From NCBI GenBank assembly GCA_900550505.1, contig URSI01000001.1, positions 1-28,712 of the forward strand: 28,712 bases of DNA. The letters are read 5' to 3'. The first letter of the stretch is position 1. The number at the start of each line of letters is the position of its first letter. This DNA is from an uncultured Eubacteriales bacterium. GTDB lineage: Bacteria > Bacillota > Clostridia > Oscillospirales > CAG-382. A program made the position numbers and the translations under genes. Positions 16,258-25,671 of this stretch are shown here, one piece after another. The notes under the pieces were generated by a model, which made no database searches, had not been told where the DNA came from, and saw only the letters and a program-made list of their open reading frames with translations.

Positions 16258-17466
16258 ATGAAAATGACAGAGGGCGGAATATGCGCGCCGTCGGGTTTTA
16301 AGGCGGCAGGGATACATTGCGGTATCAGGCGCGGTAAAAATAAAAAAGACCTTGCGCTTATTGTAAGCGAGGTGCGTGCCGACGCGGCGGCGATCTATAC
16401 GACCAACAAGGTGAAGGGCGCACCGATACTCGTCACGCAGCGCAATATTGCGGACGGTGCGGCGCAGGCGGTGATCTGCAACAGCGGAAACGCCAATACC
16501 TGCAACGCCGACGGTGAGGCAAAAGCGGAGGCAATGTGCAGGCTCGTCGAGCGGCATACCGGGATACCGGCAAGTGATGTGATAGTCGCATCTACCGGGG
16601 TGATAGGGCAGACTCTGGACATAGAGCCCATAGAAAATTCGATGGACACACTTGTCGGGGCACTCGGCAGAGACTCAAGTGCTGCGGCAGAGGCGATAAT
16701 GACGACTGACACATATGCAAAGCAGCTTGCGGTTTCGTTTGACTGCGGCGGTGTCGAGTGCAGGATTGGCGGTATCGCAAAGGGCTCGGGTATGATATGT
16801 CCGAATATGGCGACGATGCTGGTTTTCCTTACGACCGATTGTTCGATATCGTCCGAAGCGCTTTCAAAGGCGCTGTCCGTTGCCGCAGACGATACCTTCA
16901 ATATGGTGACTGTCGACGGCGATACGTCGACTAATGATACGGTGGCGATAATGGCGAACGGTATGGCCGGCAACGAAAGGATAACCGGCGGGGAAGGACT
17001 TTCGGAGTTTACGAAAGCGCTGACATTGCTGCTTGCCGGGCTTTCAAAAATGATCGCCGGCGACGGCGAGGGCGCCACGAAGCTCCTGATATGCGAGGTC
17101 ACCGGCGCCGTGGATAAAGCCGCGGCGCGGCTGGCGGCAAAGAGTGTTGTGGGTTCACCGCTGGTAAAGGTTGCCATGTTCGGGTCGGACGCGAACTGGG
17201 GAAGGGTGATTTGCGCTCTGGGATATTCCGGCGCCGCGTTCGAGCCTTCGGAGACGGATGTACGCTTTGCTTCGTCGGCAGGTACCGTTGAGGTATGCCG
17301 CGGGGGATTCGGCGTTGAATTCAGCGAGGAGAAGGCAAAAGAGATATTGCAGCAAAAGGAGATAACCATTTCGGTTTCTCTCGGAAAGGGTCAGGGCAGC
17401 GCCGTGGCGTACGGCTGTGACCTTACCTATGATTACGTCAGGATCAACGGAGATTACAGGACATGA
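16258..17466 (+). CDS. argJ: glutamate N-acetyltransferase / ornithine acetyltransferase
   Basis: Transfers the acetyl group from N-acetylornithine to glutamate, so the pathway runs as a cycle. Some members also use acetyl-CoA. It has 402 residues. KGSGMICPNMATML contains the self-cleavage site before Thr186, which becomes the N-terminal nucleophile of the beta chain. VICNSGNANTCN, TTDTYAK and FGSDANWGRVICALGYSG are other family signatures. The presence of argJ explains why no argE is needed. Its stop overlaps the argB start by four bases (ATGA). Confidence 0.97.
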   Translation: MKMTEGGICAPSGFKAAGIHCGIRRGKNKKDLALIVSEVRADAAAIYTTNKVKGAPILVTQRNIADGAAQAVICNSGNANTCNADGEAKAEAMCRLVERHTGIPASDVIVASTGVIGQTLDIEPIENSMDTLVGALGRDSSAAAEAIMTTDTYAKQLAVSFDCGGVECRIGGIAKGSGMICPNMATMLVFLTTDCSISSEALSKALSVAADDTFNMVTVDGDTSTNDTVAIMANGMAGNERITGGEGLSEFTKALTLLLAGLSKMIAGDGEGATKLLICEVTGAVDKAAARLAAKSVVGSPLVKVAMFGSDANWGRVICALGYSGAAFEPSETDVRFASSAGTVEVCRGGFGVEFSEEKAKEILQQKEITISVSLGKGQGSAVAYGCDLTYDYVRINGDYRT

Positions 17467-18323
17467 AAGAAGGAGAACTTACAAACGCGCAGCGTGCCGG
17501 AGTGCTCGTGCACGCCCTGCCTTATATTCGCGAATATACCGGCAAAACGGTGGTCATAAAGTACGGCGGGAACGCCATGATAAGCGAGGAACTGAAAAAT
17601 GCCGTCATGGGAGACGTGGTGCTGCTTTCGCTTATCGGCGTAAAGGTCGTCGTCGTTCACGGCGGCGGTCCGGAGATAAGTGAGACCCTTGCAAGTATGG
17701 GCAAGGAGAGCCGGTTCGTCAACGGCTTGCGTGTCACGGACGCACAGACGGCTCAGGTGGCGCTGATGGTGCTTGCCGGCAAGATAAACAAGCAGCTCGT
17801 GGCGCTGCTCGGAATGACCGGCGGCCGTGCGGTCGGACTCAGCGGGCTTGACGCCGGTTTACTGACGGCATCAAAGGTGAGCGAAGAACTCGGATTCGTA
17901 GGCGACATCGTCTCCGTGGACACGCGTATCATCACCGATGTGCTCGACAAGGGATATATACCGGTGATATCAACGGTTGGCAGCGATGCCGACGGCAATG
18001 TGTATAACATAAACGCAGACACCGCGGCTGCCCGGATAGCAGGCGAGCTGGGTGCGGAATGCCTTGTTTCCATGACTGATACCGTAGGGCTGCTCAGGAA
18101 GAAGGATGACCCGACGACCCTGATCCCTTCGGTGAATGTGAGCGAGGTGCCGAGCCTTATACGCAGCGGTGTTATCTGCGGCGGAATGATACCGAAGGCG
18201 GAATGCTGCGTTGAGGCGATACGTCGCGGAGTGCGCAAGGTGTTCATAATAGACGGAAGGGTCAAGCACTCCATTCTTATAGAGCTTCTTACCGACGAAG
18301 GCATCGGCACCATGTTCGCTTGA
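17463..18323 (+). CDS. argB: acetylglutamate kinase
   Basis: Phosphorylates N-acetylglutamate with ATP, the second step and usually the arginine-feedback point of the cyclic pathway. It has 286 residues. Motifs are HALPYIREYTGKTVVIKYGG with the ATP-binding Lys-Tyr-Gly-Gly, VVVHGGGPEIS, GLSGLDAGLL, VYNINADTAAARIAGELGA and GGMIPKAECC. The N-terminal helix preceding the kinase fold (KEGELTNAQRAGVLVHAL) resembles the arginine-sensitive hexameric type, so feedback inhibition is likely, by inference. It overlaps argJ by ATGA. Confidence 0.97.
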   Translation: MKEGELTNAQRAGVLVHALPYIREYTGKTVVIKYGGNAMISEELKNAVMGDVVLLSLIGVKVVVVHGGGPEISETLASMGKESRFVNGLRVTDAQTAQVALMVLAGKINKQLVALLGMTGGRAVGLSGLDAGLLTASKVSEELGFVGDIVSVDTRIITDVLDKGYIPVISTVGSDADGNVYNINADTAAARIAGELGAECLVSMTDTVGLLRKKDDPTTLIPSVNVSEVPSLIRSGVICGGMIPKAECCVEAIRRGVRKVFIIDGRVKHSILIELLTDEGIGTMFA

Positions 18324-18349
18324 AGAGAAACTTGGCGGGGAGAATTCAA

Positions 18350-19528
18350 ATGCAAACGGGAAAAAACAACGATATACGCGAACGCGACCGGCAGTATATA
18401 GCCGGCACGTACTCGCGGTTTCCGACTGTGATGTCCGAGGGCAGCGGAGCCGTGGTAACGACCGATGACGGACTTGAATGTATAGACCTCGGCAGCGGCA
18501 TAGCCGTAAATATCTTCGGGCACCGTGATCCGGAGTGGGTAGCAGCCGTTACCGGTCAGCTTGGCAGGCTGGCGCACGCCTCGAATCTTTATTTTACGGA
18601 GCCGCAGACCGTTCTGGCTCAGAAGCTGTGCGCACGTACCTTCGCCGAAAAGGTGTTCTTTTCAAATTCCGGTGCGGAAGCCAATGAATGCGCCATCAAG
18701 ACGGCACGCAAATACGCACACGACCGCTACGGTGAAAAAAGAAATAAGATCGTGACTCTCACCGGGTCTTTCCACGGCAGGACGATAACTACGCTTTCGG
18801 CGACAGGGCAGGAGGTGTTCCACACCGATTTCGGACCGTTTACACAGGGATTTGTGCACACACCGCCTAATGATACGGAAGCGTTGCTTTCGCTCATGGG
18901 CGAAGACACAGTCGCCGTCATGCTCGAACTCGTGCAGGGAGAGGGCGGGGTGAATGTGCTCGATAAAGCCTTCGTTCAGGCTGTTGCCCGCGCTTGCCGC
19001 GAAAATGACAGCCTGCTGATAATCGACGAGGTGCAAACGGGCAACGGACGCTGCGGTGCGCTTTACGCATATGAGCGCTACGGCATTGTGCCGGATATAC
19101 TGACGACGGCGAAGGGACTCGGCGGCGGGCTTCCGATAGGTGCCACGCTGTTCGGAAAAAAGTGCGCCGACACGCTCACAGCCGGCACGCACGGTTCGAC
19201 TTTCGGCGGGAACCCGGTGTGCTGCGCGGGTGCTGTCAGTATACTTGATCGTATCGACGATGCGCTGCTTGAGGGCGTTTTGGAACGCGAGCGACTGATA
19301 CGTTCGGAGCTTGAGGGTGCCGAAGGCGTCGAAAGCGTCAGCGGATTGGGGCTGCTCATCGGTGTGAAGCCGGTAAGACCTGTAAAGGACGTGATAAGCG
19401 ACTGCCTTGAGAACGGACTGCTCGTCCTCTCGGCGAAAGACAAGGTGAGGCTGCTGCCGCCGCTGAATATCCCGATCGACCTTCTCCGGAAGGGAACAGA
19501 AATACTTAAGGAGGCACTGAAAAAGTGA
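18350..19528 (+). CDS. argD: acetylornithine aminotransferase
   Basis: A PLP class III aminotransferase that makes N-acetylornithine from the semialdehyde using glutamate. It has 392 residues from the ATG at 18350, chosen because GGGGAGA ends 6 bases upstream. A TTG at 18320, overlapping argB, is in frame but less likely. Motifs are FSNSGAEANECAIKTARKYA, SFHGRTITTLSATGQ, LLIIDEVQTGNGRCG and TTAKGLGGGLPIGA with the PLP lysine at residue 255, then THGSTFGGNPVCCA. It may also act on succinyl-diaminopimelate, as the E. coli enzyme does. Confidence 0.96.
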   Translation: MQTGKNNDIRERDRQYIAGTYSRFPTVMSEGSGAVVTTDDGLECIDLGSGIAVNIFGHRDPEWVAAVTGQLGRLAHASNLYFTEPQTVLAQKLCARTFAEKVFFSNSGAEANECAIKTARKYAHDRYGEKRNKIVTLTGSFHGRTITTLSATGQEVFHTDFGPFTQGFVHTPPNDTEALLSLMGEDTVAVMLELVQGEGGVNVLDKAFVQAVARACRENDSLLIIDEVQTGNGRCGALYAYERYGIVPDILTTAKGLGGGLPIGATLFGKKCADTLTAGTHGSTFGGNPVCCAGAVSILDRIDDALLEGVLERERLIRSELEGAEGVESVSGLGLLIGVKPVRPVKDVISDCLENGLLVLSAKDKVRLLPPLNIPIDLLRKGTEILKEALKK

Positions 19529-20436
19529 AACATCTGCTGAAGCTCGGCGACGTTTCGCCGGCTGAGATAACGGAGCTGCTCAATCTTGCAGATCAGCTCA
19601 AGTATGAAAAATCACATGGCATAGATAAAAAATATCTTGCCGGTAAGACTCTGGGAATGATATTCCAGAAATCTTCTACCCGTACGAGGGTGTCATTTGA
19701 AGCGGGAATGTATCAGCTCGGCGGTTCTGCGCTGTTTCTGAGCGGCAGCGATCTGCAGCTGGGGCGCGGTGAGCCGATAAAGGATACCGCACGCGTGCTT
19801 TCCAGATATCTTGACGGGATCATGATACGCACATACCGGCAAAGCGACGTTGAGGAACTTGCCGAGTACGGCGGCATACCGATAATAAACGGGCTCACCG
19901 ACTATGCGCATCCCTGTCAGGTGCTTGCCGACCTTATGACGATAAGAGAATATAAGGGCGGATTTGACGGGCTTAAGATGGCATTCGTGGGCGACGGGAA
20001 CAACATGGCAAATTCCCTCATGGTGGGCGCTGTCAAATGCGGTATGAGCTTTGCCATAGCCTGTCCTCAGGGCTATGAGCCGGACAGTGAGCTCATGGAA
20101 TGGGCAAAGAAAAACGGTGATTTCCTCATGACGACGGATCCTGCGGAGGCTGTCAGCGGCGCGGATGTGGTGTACACCGACGTGTGGGCATCAATGGGAC
20201 AGGAATCCGAGGCTCAGCAGCGCCGGAAAGCATTCTGCGGCTATTGCGTAAGCGAGGAGCTGATGAAGGCGGCGAACGCCGATTGTATGGTGCTTCACTG
20301 TTTGCCGGCGCATCGCGGTGAGGAGATAACCGAAGAGACATTTGAACTTCACGCAAACGAAATATTTGACGAAGCGGAGAACCGTCTGCACGCCCAGAAA
20401 GCCGTCCTCGTCAAGTTGATGAGCGGCAGAAACTGA
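19525..20436 (+). CDS. argF: ornithine carbamoyltransferase
   Basis: Joins carbamoyl phosphate and ornithine into citrulline. It has 303 residues with a GTG start that overlaps the argD stop (GTGA). The start is supported by a perfect AAGGAGG at 19508-19514. STRTR at residues 51-55 binds carbamoyl phosphate, DYAHPCQVLADLMT is the HPxQ motif, and VLHCLPAHRGEEI (His258-Cys259-Leu260-Pro261) is the ornithine-specific loop. That loop separates it from aspartate carbamoyltransferase. It directly precedes the gene that makes its substrate, carbamoyl phosphate. Confidence 0.97.
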   Translation: MKHLLKLGDVSPAEITELLNLADQLKYEKSHGIDKKYLAGKTLGMIFQKSSTRTRVSFEAGMYQLGGSALFLSGSDLQLGRGEPIKDTARVLSRYLDGIMIRTYRQSDVEELAEYGGIPIINGLTDYAHPCQVLADLMTIREYKGGFDGLKMAFVGDGNNMANSLMVGAVKCGMSFAIACPQGYEPDSELMEWAKKNGDFLMTTDPAEAVSGADVVYTDVWASMGQESEAQQRRKAFCGYCVSEELMKAANADCMVLHCLPAHRGEEITEETFELHANEIFDEAENRLHAQKAVLVKLMSGRN

Positions 20437-20460
20437 AAGGTTCTGCCGGTCGGGCTTTTT
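20424..20460 (+). terminator. weak hairpin at the end of argF
   Basis: CGGCAGAA at 20424-20431 pairs with TTCTGCCG at 20441-20448, with the argF stop codon in the loop. CTTTTT comes only after 7 further bases (20456-20460). The distance between stem and T run makes efficient termination doubtful. It could tune expression between argF and carB. Confidence 0.35.
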
Positions 20461-20482
20461 GTATAAGAAACGGGGGAAAGCA

Positions 20483-23400
20483 ATGCCTACGGATAAAAAC
20501 ATCAAAAAAGTGCTTGTGATCGGTTCCGGTCCCATCGTTATAGGTCAGGCGGCGGAATTCGATTATGCGGGCGCTCAGGCTTGCAGGGTTCTTAAGCAGG
20601 CCGGGCTGGAGGTGGTGCTCGTCAACTCAAATCCCGCTACAATAATGACGGACACCATGCTGGCGGATGAAATATATCTTGAGCCGCTTACGAAAGAAAC
20701 GGTCAAACGCATCATATTGAAGGAAAAGCCGGACAGTATGCTCGCCACGCTCGGAGGTCAGACCGGGCTGACGCTTGCCATGCAGCTTTCACAGGAAGGA
20801 TTCCTGCAGGCAAACGGCGTGAGATTGCTCGGCACGAACGAAAAGGCGATAAGCCTTGCCGAGGACAGAGAGCTTTTTAAAGAAAAAATGCTCGAGATAG
20901 GTCAGCCGTGCATACCCTCGGGCATCGCGACAACGCTCGAAGCGGCGGTGGAATGTGCGGACAGGATAGGATATCCTGTCATAATACGCCCCGCCTTTAC
21001 TCTCGGCGGTTCGGGCGGCGGGGTCGCTTATAATAAAGACGAGTTCATGACGGTAGCCGCCAACGGCTTATTGCTTTCGCCCATTTCTCAGATCCTTGTG
21101 GAGAAATATATCTACGGGTGGAAAGAGATCGAGTTCGAAACAATGAGAGATACCGCGGGCAACAGCATTATTGTTTGCTCGATGGAGAATATCGATCCTG
21201 TCGGCGTGCATACCGGGGACAGCATAGTCGCCGCCCCGGCGCTGACGCTCAGCGACGGTGAGCTTGAGATGCTCAGAAACGCGTCGCTGGATATCGTCCG
21301 GGCGCTCGATATAGAGGGCGCATGCAATGTCCAGTTCGCTTTTGACCCGGTGACGTCGAAGTATGCCGTCATCGAGGTCAATCCGAGAGTGTCGCGCTCC
21401 TCCGCGCTTGCGAGCAAGGCGACGGGATATCCGATAGCCAAGGTCGCCACAAAAGTGGCGCTGGGATTCTTGCTCGGCGAGATAGTCAGCCCTGACGACG
21501 GCGGACCTTCCGCGCTCAGCGAGCCGGTAGTGGATTACGTGGTGGTCAAGTTCCCCAAGTGGCCCTTTGACAAGTTCCACGGAGCACCCAGGACGCTCGG
21601 CACGCAGATGAAGGCGACGGGCGAGGTGATGTCGATAGCGGATACGTTCGAAGCGGCGCTCATGAAGGCGGTGCGCGGCGCCGAGCTTTCGCTCGACACA
21701 CTGAGAGCCTATACGGGAGAGGGAGATATCACGGAAAGGCTGGCTGTCTGTGACGACCTGCGTATCTTCCGTATCTTTGAGGCGCTTGACTCGGGTGTCA
21801 GTGTCGAAAAGATAAGCGAGATCACAAAAATAGATACTTACTTCATAGAGCGTATAGGACGGCTCGCGGATTACGAGCGGTCACTCAGGAGCGGTCTTGA
21901 CCGTGAGAAATATGAGTTGGGTAAAAAGCTCGGGTATACCGATGCCGCGATAGAGAGGATATCCGGATGCCGTATCCCGGAAAAAAAGCTGCCCGTGTAC
22001 CGCAGGGTGGAAGTGTGCAGCGCCGGTACGGCGGGAGCCGCTCCGTATTACTATGCCGTAAGCGACGGAGAGTGCCAGTCGCGTCCGATCGCCCGCGGGG
22101 CTAAAAAACGGATCATTGTGCTCGGCAGCGGTCCTATACGTATAGGTCAGGGCATTGAATTTGACTATTCCTGCGTGCATTGTGTGGGCACACTGCGCAG
22201 ACTGGGCTATGAGGTCATAATCATAAACAACAACCCCGAGACGGTGTCGACCGACTTTGATACGGCGGACAGGCTTTATTTTGAGCCGCTGACGCTTGAG
22301 GATGTGCTCGGTGTATGCGAGGTGGAAAAGCCTGAGGGCGTCGTTGTTGCCTTCGGCGGGCAGACGGCTATAAAGCTCGCAAAAGCTCTTGATTCACTCG
22401 GCATAAAGATATTCGGCACGTCAGCTTCCGGCATCGATACGGCAGAGGACAGAGAGAAGTTTGACGCGCTGCTTGAGGCTCGCGGGATACGCCGCCCCAA
22501 AGGACGCGCTGTGCTGACGGCGGAAAAAGCCATCGAAGCGGCGCATGAGCTCGGATATCCGGTGCTTCTGCGTCCTTCATATGTCATAGGCGGCCAAAAT
22601 ATGGTAGTGTCGCATGACGACGAGTGTACGCTTGAATATATGAGACTGATACTCGAGGCGGGCGAGGGGAATACCGTGCTCGTGGACAAGTATCTCGGCG
22701 GCAGCGAGCTGGAGGTCGACGTGATAAGCGACGGCACGGATGTACTGATACCGGGCATAATGCAGCATATAGAGCGTGCAGGTGTGCACAGCGGTGACAG
22801 TATAGCCGTATATCCTCCTTACAGTATCAACGACAGGATGCTGGAAAAGATCGTGGAGGTGTCGGAATATCTTGCACTTTCGCTCGAGACGCGGGGATTG
22901 GTCAATATACAGTATCTCATATACAACGGTGAGCTTTTCGTCATAGAGGTCAATCCGCGTGCGTCAAGGACGATACCGTATATCAGCAAGGTGACGGGAG
23001 TGCCTATGGTCGATCTTGCCGCCCGCGTGATGGTAGGCGAAAGCCTTTCTTCGATGGGATACGGCACCGGACTTTATCACACGCCTCCTTACTTCGCCGT
23101 CAAGGTGCCGGTATTTTCCTTTGAAAAGCTGCTGGATGTCGATTCGTCGCTCGGACCGGAGATGAAGTCTACCGGAGAAGTGCTCGGCGTCGGCAGTACG
23201 CTGACCGAGGCGCTGTTCAAGGGACTGCTTGCCTCCGGCTGTAATCTGTCGCGTCGTCGTTCCGTATTTTTCTCTGTAGCCGATCCCGACAAATTCGAGG
23301 TGATCTCGGTGGCAAAGAAGTTCAGCGATCTCGGCATGAGGCTTTACGCTACCGAGGGCACTGCGCGTGAGATAGCCACGCTCGGCTGTGATGTCGGCGT

Positions 23401-24499
23401 ATGCGGTACGGGTGACGGCAGAACGGCGGAAGTCATTGACGCGGTGGAGCGCGGAGATATCGACGTAATAGTATACACCGGCGACGGTTCGGCGCGCGTG
23501 TCCGAGGATTATGTGCGTATACACCGCGCCGCCCTGCGGCACGGAGTGGTATGCCTTACGTCTCTGGATACGGCGGGCACATTGGCTGATATATTTGCGA
23601 GCCGCTACAACGAGCACAACACAGAGCTTGTCGACATTGCACATCTGAGACATGAGCGCCGTACGATAGCCTTCGCAAAGATGGAGGCTGCGGGCAACGA
23701 CTATATTTATATCGAGGATCCGGATTTTACACTGAGCTGTCCCGAATCGCTTGCGATATCGCTTTGTGACCGGCACCGTGGGATAGGCGGAGATGGGTTG
23801 GTGCTCATCGGTCGCTCAAAGTGTGCCGACGCCGCGATGCGGATATATAACCGCGACGGCAGCGAAGGCAAAATGGCGGGAAACAGTATACGCTGCGTGG
23901 CAAAATATCTCTATGACAGGGGTATAGTCCGTAAGGATATCATGACGGTAGAGACCGCAAGCGGCGTGAGAACATTGAAGCTTTACACCATGAACGGGCT
24001 GGTCAGCTCCGTCAGCGTCGACATGGGGCGTCCTTCGCTCGTGCCGGCGGAAATACCCGTAAAGCTCGAAGGTGAAAGCGCCGTCGACCGCGATGTTACC
24101 ATAGGCGGAAAAGCGTATCGCGTGACATGCGTCAATGTGGGCAATCCTCATTGCGTGGTGTTTTGCCCGCGCGTGGACGACGTCGATACTGAGACCGTGG
24201 GTCCCATGTTTGAGAACGATCCGATATTCCCGGAACGTGTCAACACGGAATTTGTGCGGGTGGTCAACCGCCGCACGCTGAAGATGCGGGTCTGGGAACG
24301 CGGGAACGGCGAGACGTTTGCCTGCGGTACCGGCGCGTGCGCTGCCGCGGTGGCGGCGGTGGAAAACGGTTTGTGCGACAGGAACGCGGATATAACCGTG
24401 AAGCTGCGCGGCGGCGACCTTGTGGTGTTCGTCGGCGATGGCGGAATAACGCTGACCGGCGGCGCAGCACTCGTCTGCAGCGGCTCCGTCGTTTGCTGA
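20483..24499 (+). CDS. carB-dapF: fusion of carbamoyl-phosphate synthase large subunit and diaminopimelate epimerase
   Basis: One uninterrupted 1,338-residue frame. The ATG at 20483 follows GGGGGA; a TTG at 20459 is also in frame. Residues 1-~1058 are a complete CarB: first ATP-grasp half (VLVIGSGPIVIGQAAEFDYAG), oligomerisation region ~400-540, second half (~541, IIVLGSGPIRIGQGIEFDYS) and the allosteric MGS-like domain (~924-1050). It makes carbamoyl phosphate for ArgF and pyrimidines. Residues ~1060-1338 are a full-length DapF, which converts LL- to meso-diaminopimelate for lysine and peptidoglycan. GGDGLVLIG, GNSIRC (Cys1138) and ACGTGACAA (Cys1281) supply both catalytic cysteines with normal spacing. 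The linker is only a few residues (around HLRHERRTIAF) and no separate start codon or ribosome site for dapF is visible. The small subunit carA is not nearby. Confidence 0.93.
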   Translation: MPTDKNIKKVLVIGSGPIVIGQAAEFDYAGAQACRVLKQAGLEVVLVNSNPATIMTDTMLADEIYLEPLTKETVKRIILKEKPDSMLATLGGQTGLTLAMQLSQEGFLQANGVRLLGTNEKAISLAEDRELFKEKMLEIGQPCIPSGIATTLEAAVECADRIGYPVIIRPAFTLGGSGGGVAYNKDEFMTVAANGLLLSPISQILVEKYIYGWKEIEFETMRDTAGNSIIVCSMENIDPVGVHTGDSIVAAPALTLSDGELEMLRNASLDIVRALDIEGACNVQFAFDPVTSKYAVIEVNPRVSRSSALASKATGYPIAKVATKVALGFLLGEIVSPDDGGPSALSEPVVDYVVVKFPKWPFDKFHGAPRTLGTQMKATGEVMSIADTFEAALMKAVRGAELSLDTLRAYTGEGDITERLAVCDDLRIFRIFEALDSGVSVEKISEITKIDTYFIERIGRLADYERSLRSGLDREKYELGKKLGYTDAAIERISGCRIPEKKLPVYRRVEVCSAGTAGAAPYYYAVSDGECQSRPIARGAKKRIIVLGSGPIRIGQGIEFDYSCVHCVGTLRRLGYEVIIINNNPETVSTDFDTADRLYFEPLTLEDVLGVCEVEKPEGVVVAFGGQTAIKLAKALDSLGIKIFGTSASGIDTAEDREKFDALLEARGIRRPKGRAVLTAEKAIEAAHELGYPVLLRPSYVIGGQNMVVSHDDECTLEYMRLILEAGEGNTVLVDKYLGGSELEVDVISDGTDVLIPGIMQHIERAGVHSGDSIAVYPPYSINDRMLEKIVEVSEYLALSLETRGLVNIQYLIYNGELFVIEVNPRASRTIPYISKVTGVPMVDLAARVMVGESLSSMGYGTGLYHTPPYFAVKVPVFSFEKLLDVDSSLGPEMKSTGEVLGVGSTLTEALFKGLLASGCNLSRRRSVFFSVADPDKFEVISVAKKFSDLGMRLYATEGTAREIATLGCDVGVCGTGDGRTAEVIDAVERGDIDVIVYTGDGSARVSEDYVRIHRAALRHGVVCLTSLDTAGTLADIFASRYNEHNTELVDIAHLRHERRTIAFAKMEAAGNDYIYIEDPDFTLSCPESLAISLCDRHRGIGGDGLVLIGRSKCADAAMRIYNRDGSEGKMAGNSIRCVAKYLYDRGIVRKDIMTVETASGVRTLKLYTMNGLVSSVSVDMGRPSLVPAEIPVKLEGESAVDRDVTIGGKAYRVTCVNVGNPHCVVFCPRVDDVDTETVGPMFENDPIFPERVNTEFVRVVNRRTLKMRVWERGNGETFACGTGACAAAVAAVENGLCDRNADITVKLRGGDLVVFVGDGGITLTGGAALVCSGSVVC

Positions 24500-24539
24500 A
24501 AAACAGGAAACGGCATAATACGGCCCAAAAACGTCAAAA

Positions 24540-24572
24540 ATATCCGGTCGGTGTATTTTACCGACCGGATAT
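24540..24572 (-). terminator. strong hairpin between convergent carB-dapF and the metal-binding lipoprotein gene
   Basis: A 13-bp perfect stem, ATATCCGGTCGGT at 24540-24552 and ACCGACCGGATAT at 24560-24572, with a 7-base loop. On the minus strand it is followed by TTTTTGACGTTTTT, a good terminator for the gene ending at 24601. On the plus strand there is no T run after it, so for carB-dapF it is at best a weak terminator or 3'-end barrier. Confidence 0.88.
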
Positions 24573-24600
24573 CTTATATGGAATAATGGCGCACGCCGTT

Positions 24601-25593
24601 TTAACCGTTACCGCAGTATTCGCGAAGCGTTTCAAGGTTGTTCCGCATGAGCGACAGATAAGTCTCGCCGCGTTCAAATTCGTCGGCGGTCACATTGTGC
24701 ACCGAATGGAGCATGGCAGTGGAGCATCCGGTCTCGGCGGCAAGAGTGTCGGCTATCCTGTGAGTCGAAAGCTCTATGTAAAATACCGTTTTGATATTAT
24801 CCTGAACTATCTTGTCCGCAAGAAATGTCACGATCTCTCCGCTGGGCTCCGTGTTTTCGGCGCATCCGGGAAAGGCGGCATACCATTCGAGTGAATATTC
24901 CTCAGCAAAGTATCTGAACGGGAACCTGTCGCCGAAAACGAGGGTGACATGCCCGGCTTTCTCAAAAAGAGATCTGAAATCATCGTCAAGTGCCGTCAGC
25001 TCTTTTGTGTGTGCGTCGAGATTCGCGCGGTATGACCCGGCGTTCCCGGGGTCTGCTTTGCAGAGGCTTTCCGCCACTGCCTGACATATCTTTATCATGT
25101 TTACAGGCGACGTCCAGACGTGTTCGTCATAGCCGTGACCGTGGTCTGTATGGTCTTCGGAGCCGGGAAGCCCGTCCATGTCGGATTCCGAAAGCGGGTC
25201 GACACAGTCGAGCATCGCAAGCACGGTGCCCTGCATCTCCGCTCCCTCCGTTATGGTTCGTGCCCACTCGTCGCTTTCGCCGCCGGTGCAGACGAAAAGG
25301 TCACATGATGATATCAGCGCTATATCCTGCGGCGTGGGATCGTATGTGTGGGATTCGGTTCCCGGACGCAGAAGCAGCTTGACCTGAACGCCTTCGATGT
25401 CCTTGCATATTGAGCGCGCCGCGTCGTATGCGGGAAATATCGTTGCTACGACCGTGACGCGGGCACGGCCGGAGGCGTCGTCCCCGCCGTCGCAGGCGGC
25501 GGTCAGAAATATCAGCGGCAATACGAGGGTCAACGACAGCACAGGAGCCAGAACCCTGCGTACGAGCGCTGAACAAAATCTTGAAAATTTCAT
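24601..25593 (-). CDS. metal ABC transporter substrate-binding lipoprotein (zinc/manganese type)
   Basis: A 330-residue cluster A-I binding protein. The signal region has the long hydrophobic stretch LAPVLSLTLVLPLIFLTAAC with lipidated Cys34. VVATIFPAYDAARSIC is the usual mature start. RPGTESHTYDPTPQD holds the first metal-ligand histidine, and HTDHGHGYDEHVWTSPVN the His/Asp-rich loop and second ligand. GDRFPFRYFAEEY matches the third site in the Firmicutes variant, which lacks the usual His there. IELSTHRIADTLAAETG follows. The His-rich loop favours zinc, although manganese cannot be excluded. No permease or ATPase gene is adjacent, so partners must be elsewhere. It has a consensus promoter (25615-25643) and its own terminator. 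Confidence 0.9.
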   Translation of the reverse strand: MKFSRFCSALVRRVLAPVLSLTLVLPLIFLTAACDGGDDASGRARVTVVATIFPAYDAARSICKDIEGVQVKLLLRPGTESHTYDPTPQDIALISSCDLFVCTGGESDEWARTITEGAEMQGTVLAMLDCVDPLSESDMDGLPGSEDHTDHGHGYDEHVWTSPVNMIKICQAVAESLCKADPGNAGSYRANLDAHTKELTALDDDFRSLFEKAGHVTLVFGDRFPFRYFAEEYSLEWYAAFPGCAENTEPSGEIVTFLADKIVQDNIKTVFYIELSTHRIADTLAAETGCSTAMLHSVHNVTADEFERGETYLSLMRNNLETLREYCGNG

Positions 25594-25614
25594 TTAAACA
25601 TCACTTCCGGCGGT

Positions 25615-25643
25615 ATTATACACTTGTGCGTACTTCGTGTCAA
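25615..25643 (-). promoter_or_regulatory. consensus promoter of the metal-binding lipoprotein gene
   Basis: On the minus strand, TTGACA (complement of 25638-25643), a 17-base spacer and TATAAT (complement of 25615-25620). No clear Zur-type palindrome could be recognised around it by eye. Confidence 0.88.
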
Positions 25644-25671
25644 GAATTGTTGACGGATAAAGCAAATTTTG

